DNA of 18,168 bases from positions 1-18,168 of the forward strand of contig JAVERH010000034.1 of NCBI GenBank assembly GCA_034007245.1. Direction: 5' to 3'. Below, in pieces: positions 8,168-14,898 of this stretch (position 1 is its first letter; each line of letters starts with the position of its first letter). The notes beneath the pieces are model-generated. The model was not told the origin of the DNA, made no database searches, and worked only from the letters and a program-made list of their open reading frames with translations. Source of the DNA: Anaerosoma sp034007245. Its GTDB lineage: Bacteria > Actinomycetota > Coriobacteriia > Anaerosomatales > Anaerosomataceae. Made by a program: the position numbers and the translations under genes.

Positions 8168-8328
8168 GGTTACCTCCCGGTGTTCGTGGGCAGTATGGGC
8201 CGACGTCGGATGCAAACTGTCATACGACTATTCTGCCCGCTTGCTGCGTACGGAGAGAGACGAGCGTGACCATAAGCTACTCCCTATCGTAAGATGGCGG
8301 CTGCTTCCTGTGTCCCGAAAGGTGCCCG
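8168..8328. promoter_or_regulatory. Divergent promoter region between nrfA and the transporter
   Basis: 161 bp separate the two divergent starts. A perfect 10-bp palindrome CCGACGTCGG lies at 8200-8209, about 35 bp upstream of the nrfA start, and could be an operator. For the transporter, TAAGAT near 8290-8295 with GTGACC about 18 bp upstream is a weak promoter match. No FNR- or CRP-type site (TTGAT-N4-ATCAA or TGTGA-N6-TCACA) was seen. Confidence 0.3.
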
Positions 8329-9459
8329 ATGACGACTGCTGTCAAACGTCCGATCAAACTGAGCCTGCACGAGTTCGCCGGATCGATGGGCGACTTCGGT
8401 ACGCTGCTTCCGCTCGCGATCGGGTACATCGTCGTCTGCGGTCTCGATCCTGCAGGATTCCTGGTGATGATGGGTCTCGCCAACATCGTGACCGGTCTGG
8501 TCTACCGTCTCCCCATACCGATCGAGCCGATGAAGGTGATCGCGGTCGTCGCCATCGCTCAGCACTGGTCGCCGTCGATGGTCCACGCGGCAGGCCTCAG
8601 CATGGGGATCGTCTGGTTGCTGCTCGCGGGGACCGGGGTGATCACATGGGTCGCTCGCAACACTCCTACACCGGTGGTGATGGGTATTCAGGTGACGCTT
8701 GGGCTCATGCTCGCTACCGAGGCGCTGCGCCTCAGTTCCAACTCGTGGCTGCTCGCCGTACTCGGTGTCGTCATCGTGTTGACGCTTCGCAAGAACAGAT
8801 ATGCGCCTGCCTCGATCGTCCTCATGGGGCTCGGTATCGGCATCATGGTCTTTGCAGGTGGGTTCGACGGGCTTGCACCCGTGCAGTTCCGACTCCCTCA
8901 GGTGCCGAGCTTCACTCTTGCCGAGATGTGGGACTCGCTCCTGAGGGCGGGTTTCGCACAGATACCGCTCACGGCAGCCAACGCCGTCATCGCCACCTCT
9001 GCCCTCATCACATCGTACTGGCCGGAGGAGAAGGTCGCGCCCCGGAAACTAGCGTTCAGCCACGGGGTGATGAACGTCATATCGCCGATCTTCGGGGGCA
9101 TGCCGATGTGTCACGGGGCCGGTGGGCTGGTGGGGCAGTACTTCTACGGCGCGCGAACAGCAGGTGCCAACATCATCGAGGGTGTCATCGAGATCGTGCT
9201 CGGTCTTCTCTTCGCGGGTTCTATCGTCGGTCTTTTCTCGGCGTTTCCCTCGGCGATCGTCGGGGCGATGATGTTCATGGTGGGTATCGAGCTCGTGAAG
9301 TTCGCCCGACATGTGAAGCTAGGTCCCGATCTCATCACGCTTGCGGTGACCGTTGTCACAGGACTTCTCGCGAACATGGCTGTGGGATTCATCGTCGGTG
9401 TGGTCGCGTACAAGCTCGTCGAGCGTGCGACCGCCAGCTCTGGCGAAGGTGGTCACTAG
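8329..9459 (+). CDS. MOT1-type putative molybdate/sulfate transporter
   Basis: 376 residues, strongly hydrophobic with about 10-12 membrane segments. ATG follows GAAAGGTG. Landmarks match the MOT1/sulfate-molybdate transporter group, related to SulP: SMGDFGTLLPL (residues 19-29), PIEPMK (64-69), QIPLTAANAV (211-220) and GGMPMCHGAGGLVGQYF (256-272) followed by GART. There is no STAS domain, consistent with MOT1 rather than full SulP. It probably imports molybdate or sulfate; which of the two cannot be told. Molybdenum would feed Mo-enzymes of anaerobic respiration, but no such enzyme lies in the window. It is divergent from nrfA. Confidence 0.88.
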   Translation: MTTAVKRPIKLSLHEFAGSMGDFGTLLPLAIGYIVVCGLDPAGFLVMMGLANIVTGLVYRLPIPIEPMKVIAVVAIAQHWSPSMVHAAGLSMGIVWLLLAGTGVITWVARNTPTPVVMGIQVTLGLMLATEALRLSSNSWLLAVLGVVIVLTLRKNRYAPASIVLMGLGIGIMVFAGGFDGLAPVQFRLPQVPSFTLAEMWDSLLRAGFAQIPLTAANAVIATSALITSYWPEEKVAPRKLAFSHGVMNVISPIFGGMPMCHGAGGLVGQYFYGARTAGANIIEGVIEIVLGLLFAGSIVGLFSAFPSAIVGAMMFMVGIELVKFARHVKLGPDLITLAVTVVTGLLANMAVGFIVGVVAYKLVERATASSGEGGH

Positions 9460-9484
9460 CAGAGACTCAGGTGAGTACGAAAGT

Positions 9485-9513
9485 TGCGTTCGAGCGTCCC
9501 GTTGGGTACTCTC
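9485..9513 (+). promoter_or_regulatory. Promoter of tRNA-Phe
   Basis: TTGCGT (9485-9490) and TACTCT (9508-9513) are separated by 17 bp and sit 16 bp before the mature tRNA 5' end, the layout expected for a tRNA gene with a short leader. Confidence 0.5.
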
Positions 9514-9528
9514 TTTCAGCACAGTACG

Positions 9529-9604
9529 GCCAGGTAGCTCAGGTGGTAGAGCAGGGGATTGAAAATCCCCGTGTCGGCGGTTCAAGTCCGTCTCTGGCCA
9601 CCAC
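9529..9604 (+). tRNA. tRNA-Phe (GAA)
   Basis: 76 nt with an encoded CCA end. The acceptor stem GGCCAGG pairs with TCTGGCC (one G-U). The D arm is GCTCAGGTGGTAGAGC. The anticodon stem GGGGA/TCCCC holds loop TTGAAAA with anticodon GAA. The T arm GGCGG-TTCAAGT-CCGTC has one G-U pair. Discriminator A (9601) is followed by CCA. Confidence 0.97.
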
Positions 9605-9613
9605 GACTTCGTG

Positions 9614-9643
9614 AAGGCCCCGCCCAAACCGGCGGGGCCTTCT
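9614..9643 (+). terminator. Terminator after tRNA-Phe
   Basis: A 12-bp perfect stem (GAAGGCCCCGCC with GGCGGGGCCTTC) closes a 6-nt loop 9 bp after the tRNA, followed by TTGTGTT. The U-run is poor but the stem is very stable. It could also stop transcription of the convergent lipoprotein gene that ends at 9668. Confidence 0.8.
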
Positions 9644-9667
9644 TGTGTTCATCCACTGGATCGTGGA

Positions 9668-10387
9668 CTACAGCGCATCTTGTACGGGGAACGGAAGCTC
9701 GAAGAGAGCCGGGTCGATGTCGGCGCCGACCTCCACGTTGGAGAACAGTCGACGCGACACCTCCAGTTCGCCGACCGAGCCGTCCTCTTCTGGCGCGGCT
9801 CCACGTGAGATCACGCCGATCACTGTGTCGTCGAGCACGAGGTACGTGATGTCTTCGACGTACCAGGGGTTCGCTGCGCCCTCCATGGTGTCAGCCCTCT
9901 GTAGGGTGTAGACGACGCGCGTGGCACCTGTCTCCTCGTCGATCCCATCTTCTGCAGCCGATTCGCCGGGCTCATCGAACTCTTCAAGATATCGTGCCAC
10001 GCTCGCGACTGACGGCTGGGATATCTCTTCGGCGTACTGGACGAAGTATGCGGTGCTTCCATCGGGGGACATGATCGACCGCACTAGCTCGTCATCCTCA
10101 TACAGATCGAAGCGGAACAGATCACCATCCACCCAGAACTCGCCGGTGTAGTCGTAGGTCGTTCCGTTGGGCATCGTGCCGAAGAGGGAGAACTCCCCAG
10201 TCTTCTTGCTCGCGTCCAGGAACTGCTCGAGCGTGGGTGACATCACCTTGTCTCCGCCCTTGTCCACAGGTGACGGTCCGTCCATCTGTTGCTCCTGCGT
10301 GTCGGCCGAGCATGCACATCCTGCCGCCAGTGACATCACGGCGAAGGTGAGCACGGCGAGCAGCAGTACGGCCAGAGGTCGTCTCAT
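9668..10387 (-). CDS. Lipoprotein of unknown function
   Basis: 239 residues from ATG 10387, 6 bp after AAAGGAG; a longer frame upstream lacks a signal peptide at its start. MRRPLAVLLLAVLTFAV leads to lipobox LAAGC24, so the mature protein is lipid-anchored on the outer face. The rest is acidic and rich in short beta-type stretches (TTYDYTGEFWVDGDLFRFDL, then GSTAYFVQY, VVYTLQ, YLVLDD). That is reminiscent of LolA/LppX-like half-barrel lipoproteins, but no family is firmly recognised. It is monocistronic and is divergent from the Sec peroxiredoxin across about 185 bp. Confidence 0.8.
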   Translation of the reverse strand: MRRPLAVLLLAVLTFAVMSLAAGCACSADTQEQQMDGPSPVDKGGDKVMSPTLEQFLDASKKTGEFSLFGTMPNGTTYDYTGEFWVDGDLFRFDLYEDDELVRSIMSPDGSTAYFVQYAEEISQPSVASVARYLEEFDEPGESAAEDGIDEETGATRVVYTLQRADTMEGAANPWYVEDITYLVLDDTVIGVISRGAAPEEDGSVGELEVSRRLFSNVEVGADIDPALFELPFPVQDAL

Positions 10388-10573
10388 GGCTTCTCCTTTC
10401 AGTGTTGGATATCCCGATGGTAGACTCCGTGCCATTTCTTTGCCACTGACGTCGATAGGTGTCGTGTCGGGTAGCCTGAAAACCTCGTGCCGGCGGCTCT
10501 TCGCGTGGCCGTCCAGGTGTACTCCGCCTGTATACTCGTCATTAGCACGCCATCTCGTAGAGAGGTGCACGCC
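10388..10573. promoter_or_regulatory. Divergent intergenic region upstream of the Sec peroxiredoxin
   Basis: 186 bp. A good -10, TATACT (10531-10536), lies about 38 bp before the peroxiredoxin start, with no recognisable -35 at 16-18 bp, so an activator may be needed. GAGAGGTG (10558-10565) is its ribosome site. No clear promoter was seen for the minus-strand lipoprotein. Confidence 0.35.
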
Positions 10574-11041
10574 ATGTCACGCGTCGAGTTGCACGCACCC
10601 GCCCCGGAGTTCGTCCTGCCTGACTTTGCCGCCGCCGAGGTCCGGCTATCGGACTTTCGCGGTAGCAAGAACGTTCTTTTGGTGTTCAACCGCACGTTCG
10701 CTTGACCATTCTGTCGGAAGCACATGGCGCAGTTGCGCGATGACTACCCTGAGTTCGTGAGGCGGGACGTCGAGATCGTGGTGGTCGGTCCCGAGGATGC
10801 GCAGGCGTTCGAGAAGTACTGGCAGGATGAGTCCCTCCAGTTCGTCGGCATACCGGATCCGACACATAGTGTCCTCAAGCTCTACGGACAGGAGGTCAAC
10901 CTGTTCAAGCTCGGGCGTATGCCTGCACAGGTACTCATCGATAAGGCCGGTGTGGTGCGCTTCGTGCACTATGGCCACGACATGAGCGATATTCCCGAGA
11001 ATCAGGAGATCCTGGCTCTGGCCGATGAGATCGACGTGTAG
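10574..11041 (+). CDS. Selenocysteine peroxiredoxin-like protein (AhpC/TSA fold, UxxC)
   Basis: 155 residues when TGA 10703-10705 is read as selenocysteine. The frame is open and gene-like on both sides: before it PEFVLPDF...VRLSDFRGSKNVLLVFNR, after it PFC47RKHMAQLRDDYPEF. Together they make a thioredoxin-fold AhpC/TSA protein with active site T-F-A-U44-P-F-C47. The Sec occupies the peroxidatic Cys position, with a resolving-type Cys three residues on. Such UxxC Prx-like proteins are a known selenoprotein group in anaerobes, acting in peroxide or thiol-disulfide chemistry. The later MPAQVLIDKAGVVRFVHYG is the usual cis-Pro strand region. There is no signal peptide, so it is cytoplasmic. A SECIS-like hairpin follows the TGA. 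Other genes here use TGA as a stop, so this is local recoding. Confidence 0.9.
10723..10742 (+). promoter_or_regulatory. SECIS-like hairpin for Sec44 of the peroxiredoxin
   Basis: The stem begins 17 nt after the UGA: CAU, a G-G mismatch, then GCGC pairs with GCGC and AUG around loop AGUU. Bacterial SECIS elements sit within the coding region at about this distance, with a G/U-bearing apical loop that SelB recognises. The folding was done by eye. Confidence 0.6.
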
Positions 11042-11393
11042 CTGCGGCTGCGGCGGTACCTTGCGGGGGTTTTCTGTGCCTCCGGGGTCCACGTGGTTCG
11101 CCGACACGTACATGATCGCCGGGGCGGGCTCCGGTATGGACGATGCCGCGAAAGAGCTCCTCGAAGCACGGGGTCACACCGTGGTCGGTTTTCCCGAGAC
11201 GGCTATCAGCGCTGTCGGGAGAGTCGACCACTCGTCGGAAAGAGCGCAGCTGCAGTCCGAGAAGTGGGTAAAAGTTGCTCAAGGGCCATCTGGCAGTTGC
11301 CGAAGACAAACAAGAAGGCATCGCCGTCTTGTCGCCCGCCAGGGTAATGCATCTATAAGCCTTCCAAATACATCATATTGGTTTGTAGATTAA
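11025..11393 (+). CDS. Doubtful small Cys-rich ORF overlapping the peroxiredoxin stop
   Basis: 122 residues if real. The ATG lies inside the peroxiredoxin 3' end (17-bp overlap, other frame). The N-terminus is CSCGCGG, followed by a gene-like stretch (MDDAAKELLEARGHTVVGFP) whose third positions are GC-rich to about position 11260. Beyond that the frame enters AT-rich leader DNA and reads as basic, low-quality protein. LEARGHTVVGF is loosely reminiscent of small UPF0180/YkuS-like proteins, but this is not a firm match. It may be a truncated gene, a translationally coupled small protein, or chance. Confidence 0.35.
   Translation: MRSTCSCGCGGTLRGFSVPPGSTWFADTYMIAGAGSGMDDAAKELLEARGHTVVGFPETAISAVGRVDHSSERAQLQSEKWVKVAQGPSGSCRRQTRRHRRLVARQGNASISLPNTSYWFVD
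11290..11342 (+). other. Stem-loop in the DNA upstream of the multiheme cytochrome gene
   Basis: CTGGC (11290-11294) can pair with GCCAG (11338-11342). Inside it, CAAGA-A-GGC (11311-11319) pairs with GCC-G-TCTTG (11323-11331) across a 3-nt loop and one mismatch. No T-run follows, so it is not a typical terminator. I do not recognise a known riboswitch. Confidence 0.4.
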
Positions 11394-11442
11394 TGAACGA
11401 AGTGATGTACATTTTGTGAAGAAGGGTTATCTTAAAGAAGAT
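11343..11442 (+). promoter_or_regulatory. AT-rich regulatory region of the multiheme cytochrome gene
   Basis: About 100 bp of AT-rich DNA in an otherwise GC-rich window. It holds inverted repeats TACATCA (11369-11375) and TGATGTA (11403-11409), and a smaller CCAA-N10-TTGG at 11364-11381. Possible -10 elements such as TTATCT (11427-11432) lack a good -35. A promoter with activator or repressor sites is likely, but the start point cannot be fixed by eye. Confidence 0.45.
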
Positions 11443-11443
11443 T

Positions 11444-11468
11444 GACGGACCTGCGCGAGCAGACCGTC
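11444..11468 (+). other. 5'-UTR hairpin before the multiheme cytochrome
   Basis: GACGG pairs with CCGTC and CTGC with GCAG, separated by an asymmetric internal loop (AC / A) and capped by GCGA, a GNRA tetraloop. It ends 30 bp before the start codon and may affect translation or mRNA stability. Confidence 0.55.
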
Positions 11469-11497
11469 GTTTGTCGTCGAGAGCAAGGAGGGTACGT

Positions 11498-14400
11498 ATG
11501 AGAGCCAGGTATGGTCCGCTACGACGCGCCGCTTTGGTGGGAGCGCTCGTTGCGGGGTTGGTCCTTGCACTCGGAGCGCCAGGTATCGCGCTCGGTGCAC
11601 AGGTGCCGATGCTGCCATCCACGATCACACCTACAGTGATGGCAGCGGCACAGGCCGGTCCCGTGGCGATTCCCGTCCAGGGCACAAGCCGTGTTGACAC
11701 GGCGATAGAGGCGTCAAAGCTTTTCGGGACGGCGGACACCGTCGTCTTGGCAACGGGCAGGAACTTCCCTGACGCACTCGGCGGCGCAGCACTCGCCGGT
11801 GCGGTCGACGGGCCGATCCTGCTCACCACGGGCACCGATGCCATCGAGCCGTCCGTGCTCGGTGAGATCGCGCGCCTGGGCGCGGACAAGGTCTACATCC
11901 TTGGTGGCACCGGTGCGGTGTCAGCTGCTATCGAGGCTGACCTTACCGGAGCCGGTCTGAGTGTCGAGCGTCTTGCCGGTGCCGGTCGCTACGAGACCGC
12001 CAAGATGGTCGCCGACAAGACGATCGAGCTTCTTGGCGCCTCTTACGAGGGTGGTGCGTTCATCGCCACCGGCGCCAAGTACGCTGACGCGCTTGCCGCA
12101 GCCCCGCTCATGTATGCGCAGGGCATGCCGCTCGTGCTCGTCAACGCTGATGGCGTCTACACGCTCTCAACGGGCATGACCACCGTCGATATCCTCGGCG
12201 GCGAGGGTGCCGTTCCGGCATCTGTCGTGACCTCCCTCGGTACCAAGGCAGGCGTCCGCCTGGCCGGTACCAGCCGTTACGACACCGCCCTCAAAGTCGC
12301 CACGCACGGCGTGGAGAACCTGGGCATGACCTGGAACAAGCTCGGTATCGCGACCGGCCAGAAGTTCGCCGACGCGCTTGCCGCAGGCACGCTCCTCGGC
12401 AAGAACAACTCGGTGCTGCTCACGACCGAGACCGCCATGCTCACCACCGAGGTCGAGGCCAAGCTTGAGGCCATCAAGGCCGACGTCGAGCAGTACTACC
12501 TCTTCGGTGGCATCGGTGCCCTCTCGCAGGTCACCCGTGATGCCATCGCAGTGGCTCTTGCTCCCGCTCCTCAGCCCATGGGTGCACACGACCTGCCCGA
12601 CGTCTTCTGTACCGGCGCAGGCTGTCACGGTGAAGCTACAGACATCGCGATGCTTCACGTGAACCTCCCTGAAGGCAAGATCGGGTGCAACTACTGCCAC
12701 GGTATCGTCGGTGGCCCGACGAACGACTGTGAAGGTTGCCACACCGGCGCCAACGCAGCACACGTCGGCTCCCACCCCGAGGTCCCGAGCGAGAGCCCGG
12801 AGGCCTGTGCACAGTCCGGTTGTCACGATGCGGGCGTCGTCATGGTTCACGAGATGGTCGGCGACTGCACGATCTGCCACAACCCGACGACTGATGTCAC
12901 CGATGCCACGTGTGAGACCTGTCACGCGCCGACGGACACCCAGCATGCGGCTGTCCCGGCACACACGGTCACAAACACCGGCGGTGGCTGCTTCGACGCT
13001 CTGTGCCACGGCACGGACGTCACCAAGATGCACGGCAACGACTTCCGTCTGTCAGGCGACACAGCCCCTGGCTGCTCCGCCTGTCACGCTGAAGGAACCA
13101 CCCCGTCTGTGACCTGTCTGGGTGCCTGCCACTCGAGCGCCAACTTCGGTGCGTGGCACAGCTCCGATACCGGACACGTCTATATCGAGGACACCATCGC
13201 GGCCAACAGCGGTGGCTGCGTCAGCTGCCACGGCAGTGACCTGCTTGCGGTCGCTCCCAATGAGCACGCTGGCTGTTCCTGTCATGCATATGCACTCCCG
13301 GCCGGTGCGGACTCCTGTGAGAGCTGCCACGCCGACGCGATGGATCCCGATGCTGAGCATCCGTTCCACGTAGGTGCACATGACGGATTCGACGCTGCTG
13401 GTACTACCAGCTCGTCGTGCGTCTCCTGCCACGGTGCCGAGTTGACCGAGGTAGGCGGGATGGAGAACCACCAGCACGTCAAGGACGCACATGCAGGTTG
13501 TGTGTGCCACGAGTATGATCAGTATGTAGGCACGGAGTTCGGTCTGATGGGTGCAAGCACCGACGACGCTACCGAGTGCGCTAGCTGTCACAAGGACAAC
13601 ATGGCGCCTCACGGCTTCAGCGACGGCGAGTCGCCGCACCACGCCGAGAGTTGGGTTGCTGCTGGTGGCCACAACACGACCACCTTTGGCACGATCGGCG
13701 CGATCGAGGACTTCAGTGATATCCTGACCGGCACCGACGGTGACCCCGTCACCGATGTCTGGGAGTTCCCTGAAGTCAACGTGTTCTGGAACGCCGGCGA
13801 CGCGGATGCTCCGGTAGGCGCGCAGTTCCTGACCGAGACCTCTGTCGTCACTTGTGAGGACTGCCATACCGGCTTCAGTGCCGCTGGCCCCCATGGTGCT
13901 GACGACAATTGGGCGCTCGATCCGGCCTACGGCGCGGACTTCGCCTATGCAGAGCTCACGAAGAACGTGGCTGAGTATCCGTCGGGCATCAAGATTCGCA
14001 CGACGCTCACGACTGACACGGGCTATGAGTCCGGCGATACCATGACCATCTGCTCGAAGTGTCACGACCTCCAGAACTACAGCGCTGGTACCACGGCGAA
14101 TAGCCCACTGCCGGAGATGTCTACCGGCTCAGCGCCGTACTACCTGGCGAGCTATGACACCACATTCACTCCGGAGATGAGCAATATCACCCGCAACACC
14201 GGGTGGGCTGTGTTCCTCGATTCGAATGGCGACCCTGCTTCGGCTGCGGACGCTGTCGATCCTGTGGACGACACCAAGCTCAATGATGGATTCAGCGTTT
14301 ACGCTCAGTCCGCTACAGGTACAGTGAATGTGAGCGCGATCGGTTCCTCTAACACGGCTCACTCGAGCCACCATCAGGACACCACGGATGGTTCCGCGCA

Positions 14401-14800
14401 GTGCGTGAACTGCCACGTTGCAGTTCCGCACGGTTGGAAGACGCCACGCCTCCTGGTCAACGGTGGATGGAGCGGTACGACCAATGGCATCCATGCTGAC
14501 CTCATCGAGGGTGATCGTGCCCCGTACAGGTCGCCTGACATGCTCGGTACGACGGCGGTCGAGGGTACTTCGATGCTGCTGAATCCGGCTACTGGATACA
14601 ACGGTATGGGTGCTCTTACCTGGCCTGCTTCTGGTCCGACTGAGTTGAAGGACGGCGCAGCCGTTTGGGATCGCTACACCTGTGAGGGCTGTGGCCATCA
14701 CTATCACGCGGTTCAGGAGCGTGACGGCAGTAACGTGCGCATCATCACCAATACGTCGGATTACACGGACGACTACAACGCTGACATGGTGGCTCCGTAG
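11498..14800 (+). CDS. Cell-wall-binding-repeat multiheme cytochrome c (18 heme motifs)
   Basis: 1100 residues; ATG 11498 follows AAGGAGGG (a TTG start 27 bp upstream is rejected). A Sec signal peptide covers residues 1 to about 34. Three cell-wall-binding repeats (PF04122/CW_binding_2 type) span about 60-350, with landmarks SRVDTA, GRYETA and SRYDTA and the recurring (F/Y)(P/A)DAL and LGG(T/E)GA blocks; in clostridia such repeats hold proteins to the wall. From 371 to 973 there are 18 heme c motifs. CX2CH starts at 397, 411, 457, 472, 526, 574, 607, 641, 694, 786, 852 and 969; CX4CH at 371, 437 and 498; CX3CH at 540; CXCH at 593 and 668. A C-terminal CEGCGHHYH is degenerate. There is no membrane anchor. 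It is probably an electron conduit through the wall; partners and acceptor are inferred from the following genes. Confidence 0.93.
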   Translation: MRARYGPLRRAALVGALVAGLVLALGAPGIALGAQVPMLPSTITPTVMAAAQAGPVAIPVQGTSRVDTAIEASKLFGTADTVVLATGRNFPDALGGAALAGAVDGPILLTTGTDAIEPSVLGEIARLGADKVYILGGTGAVSAAIEADLTGAGLSVERLAGAGRYETAKMVADKTIELLGASYEGGAFIATGAKYADALAAAPLMYAQGMPLVLVNADGVYTLSTGMTTVDILGGEGAVPASVVTSLGTKAGVRLAGTSRYDTALKVATHGVENLGMTWNKLGIATGQKFADALAAGTLLGKNNSVLLTTETAMLTTEVEAKLEAIKADVEQYYLFGGIGALSQVTRDAIAVALAPAPQPMGAHDLPDVFCTGAGCHGEATDIAMLHVNLPEGKIGCNYCHGIVGGPTNDCEGCHTGANAAHVGSHPEVPSESPEACAQSGCHDAGVVMVHEMVGDCTICHNPTTDVTDATCETCHAPTDTQHAAVPAHTVTNTGGGCFDALCHGTDVTKMHGNDFRLSGDTAPGCSACHAEGTTPSVTCLGACHSSANFGAWHSSDTGHVYIEDTIAANSGGCVSCHGSDLLAVAPNEHAGCSCHAYALPAGADSCESCHADAMDPDAEHPFHVGAHDGFDAAGTTSSSCVSCHGAELTEVGGMENHQHVKDAHAGCVCHEYDQYVGTEFGLMGASTDDATECASCHKDNMAPHGFSDGESPHHAESWVAAGGHNTTTFGTIGAIEDFSDILTGTDGDPVTDVWEFPEVNVFWNAGDADAPVGAQFLTETSVVTCEDCHTGFSAAGPHGADDNWALDPAYGADFAYAELTKNVAEYPSGIKIRTTLTTDTGYESGDTMTICSKCHDLQNYSAGTTANSPLPEMSTGSAPYYLASYDTTFTPEMSNITRNTGWAVFLDSNGDPASAADAVDPVDDTKLNDGFSVYAQSATGTVNVSAIGSSNTAHSSHHQDTTDGSAQCVNCHVAVPHGWKTPRLLVNGGWSGTTNGIHADLIEGDRAPYRSPDMLGTTAVEGTSMLLNPATGYNGMGALTWPASGPTELKDGAAVWDRYTCEGCGHHYHAVQERDGSNVRIITNTSDYTDDYNADMVAP

Positions 14801-14851
14801 CACCGACAACCGCCCGGAGGGGCGCTTATACCGCCCCTCCGGAAGCGGTGC
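14800..14851 (+). other. Long stem-loop between cytochrome and Tat selenoprotein genes
   Basis: A perfect 11-bp stem CCGGAGGGGCG/CGCCCCTCCGG (14814-14824 with 14832-14842) has a 7-nt loop. An outer GCACCG/CGGTGC (14800-14805 with 14846-14851) encloses it. No T-run follows. It may act as a weak terminator or a 3' mRNA stabiliser that sets different levels of the two proteins from one transcript. Confidence 0.65.
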
Positions 14852-14898
14852 CAGGTAATCAATGTCCGTAGTGACGGGCACTGAAAGGAAGAGTGAAC

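Noticed and set aside
7154..8269. Long plus-strand open frame opposite nrfA
   Set aside because: It is a shadow of nrfA, which is securely identified; composition is odd and there is no ribosome site.
10703..10705. Reassignment of TGA as a sense codon throughout this genome
   Set aside because: TGA ends several genes here (654, 5392, 16576, 17233) at natural protein ends, so recoding is local.
11250..11345. Cyclic-dinucleotide (GEMM-type) riboswitch before the cytochrome
   Set aside because: The conserved core sequences of that class could not be found; only generic stem-loops are visible.
13052..14065. Minus-strand frame opposite the multiheme cytochrome
   Set aside because: Shadow of the heme-motif region; no signal, motif or ribosome site.
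14681..14710. Nineteenth heme motif at CEGCGHHYH
   Set aside because: Spacing is C-x2-C-G-H, so His does not directly follow the second Cys; it may bind a metal instead.
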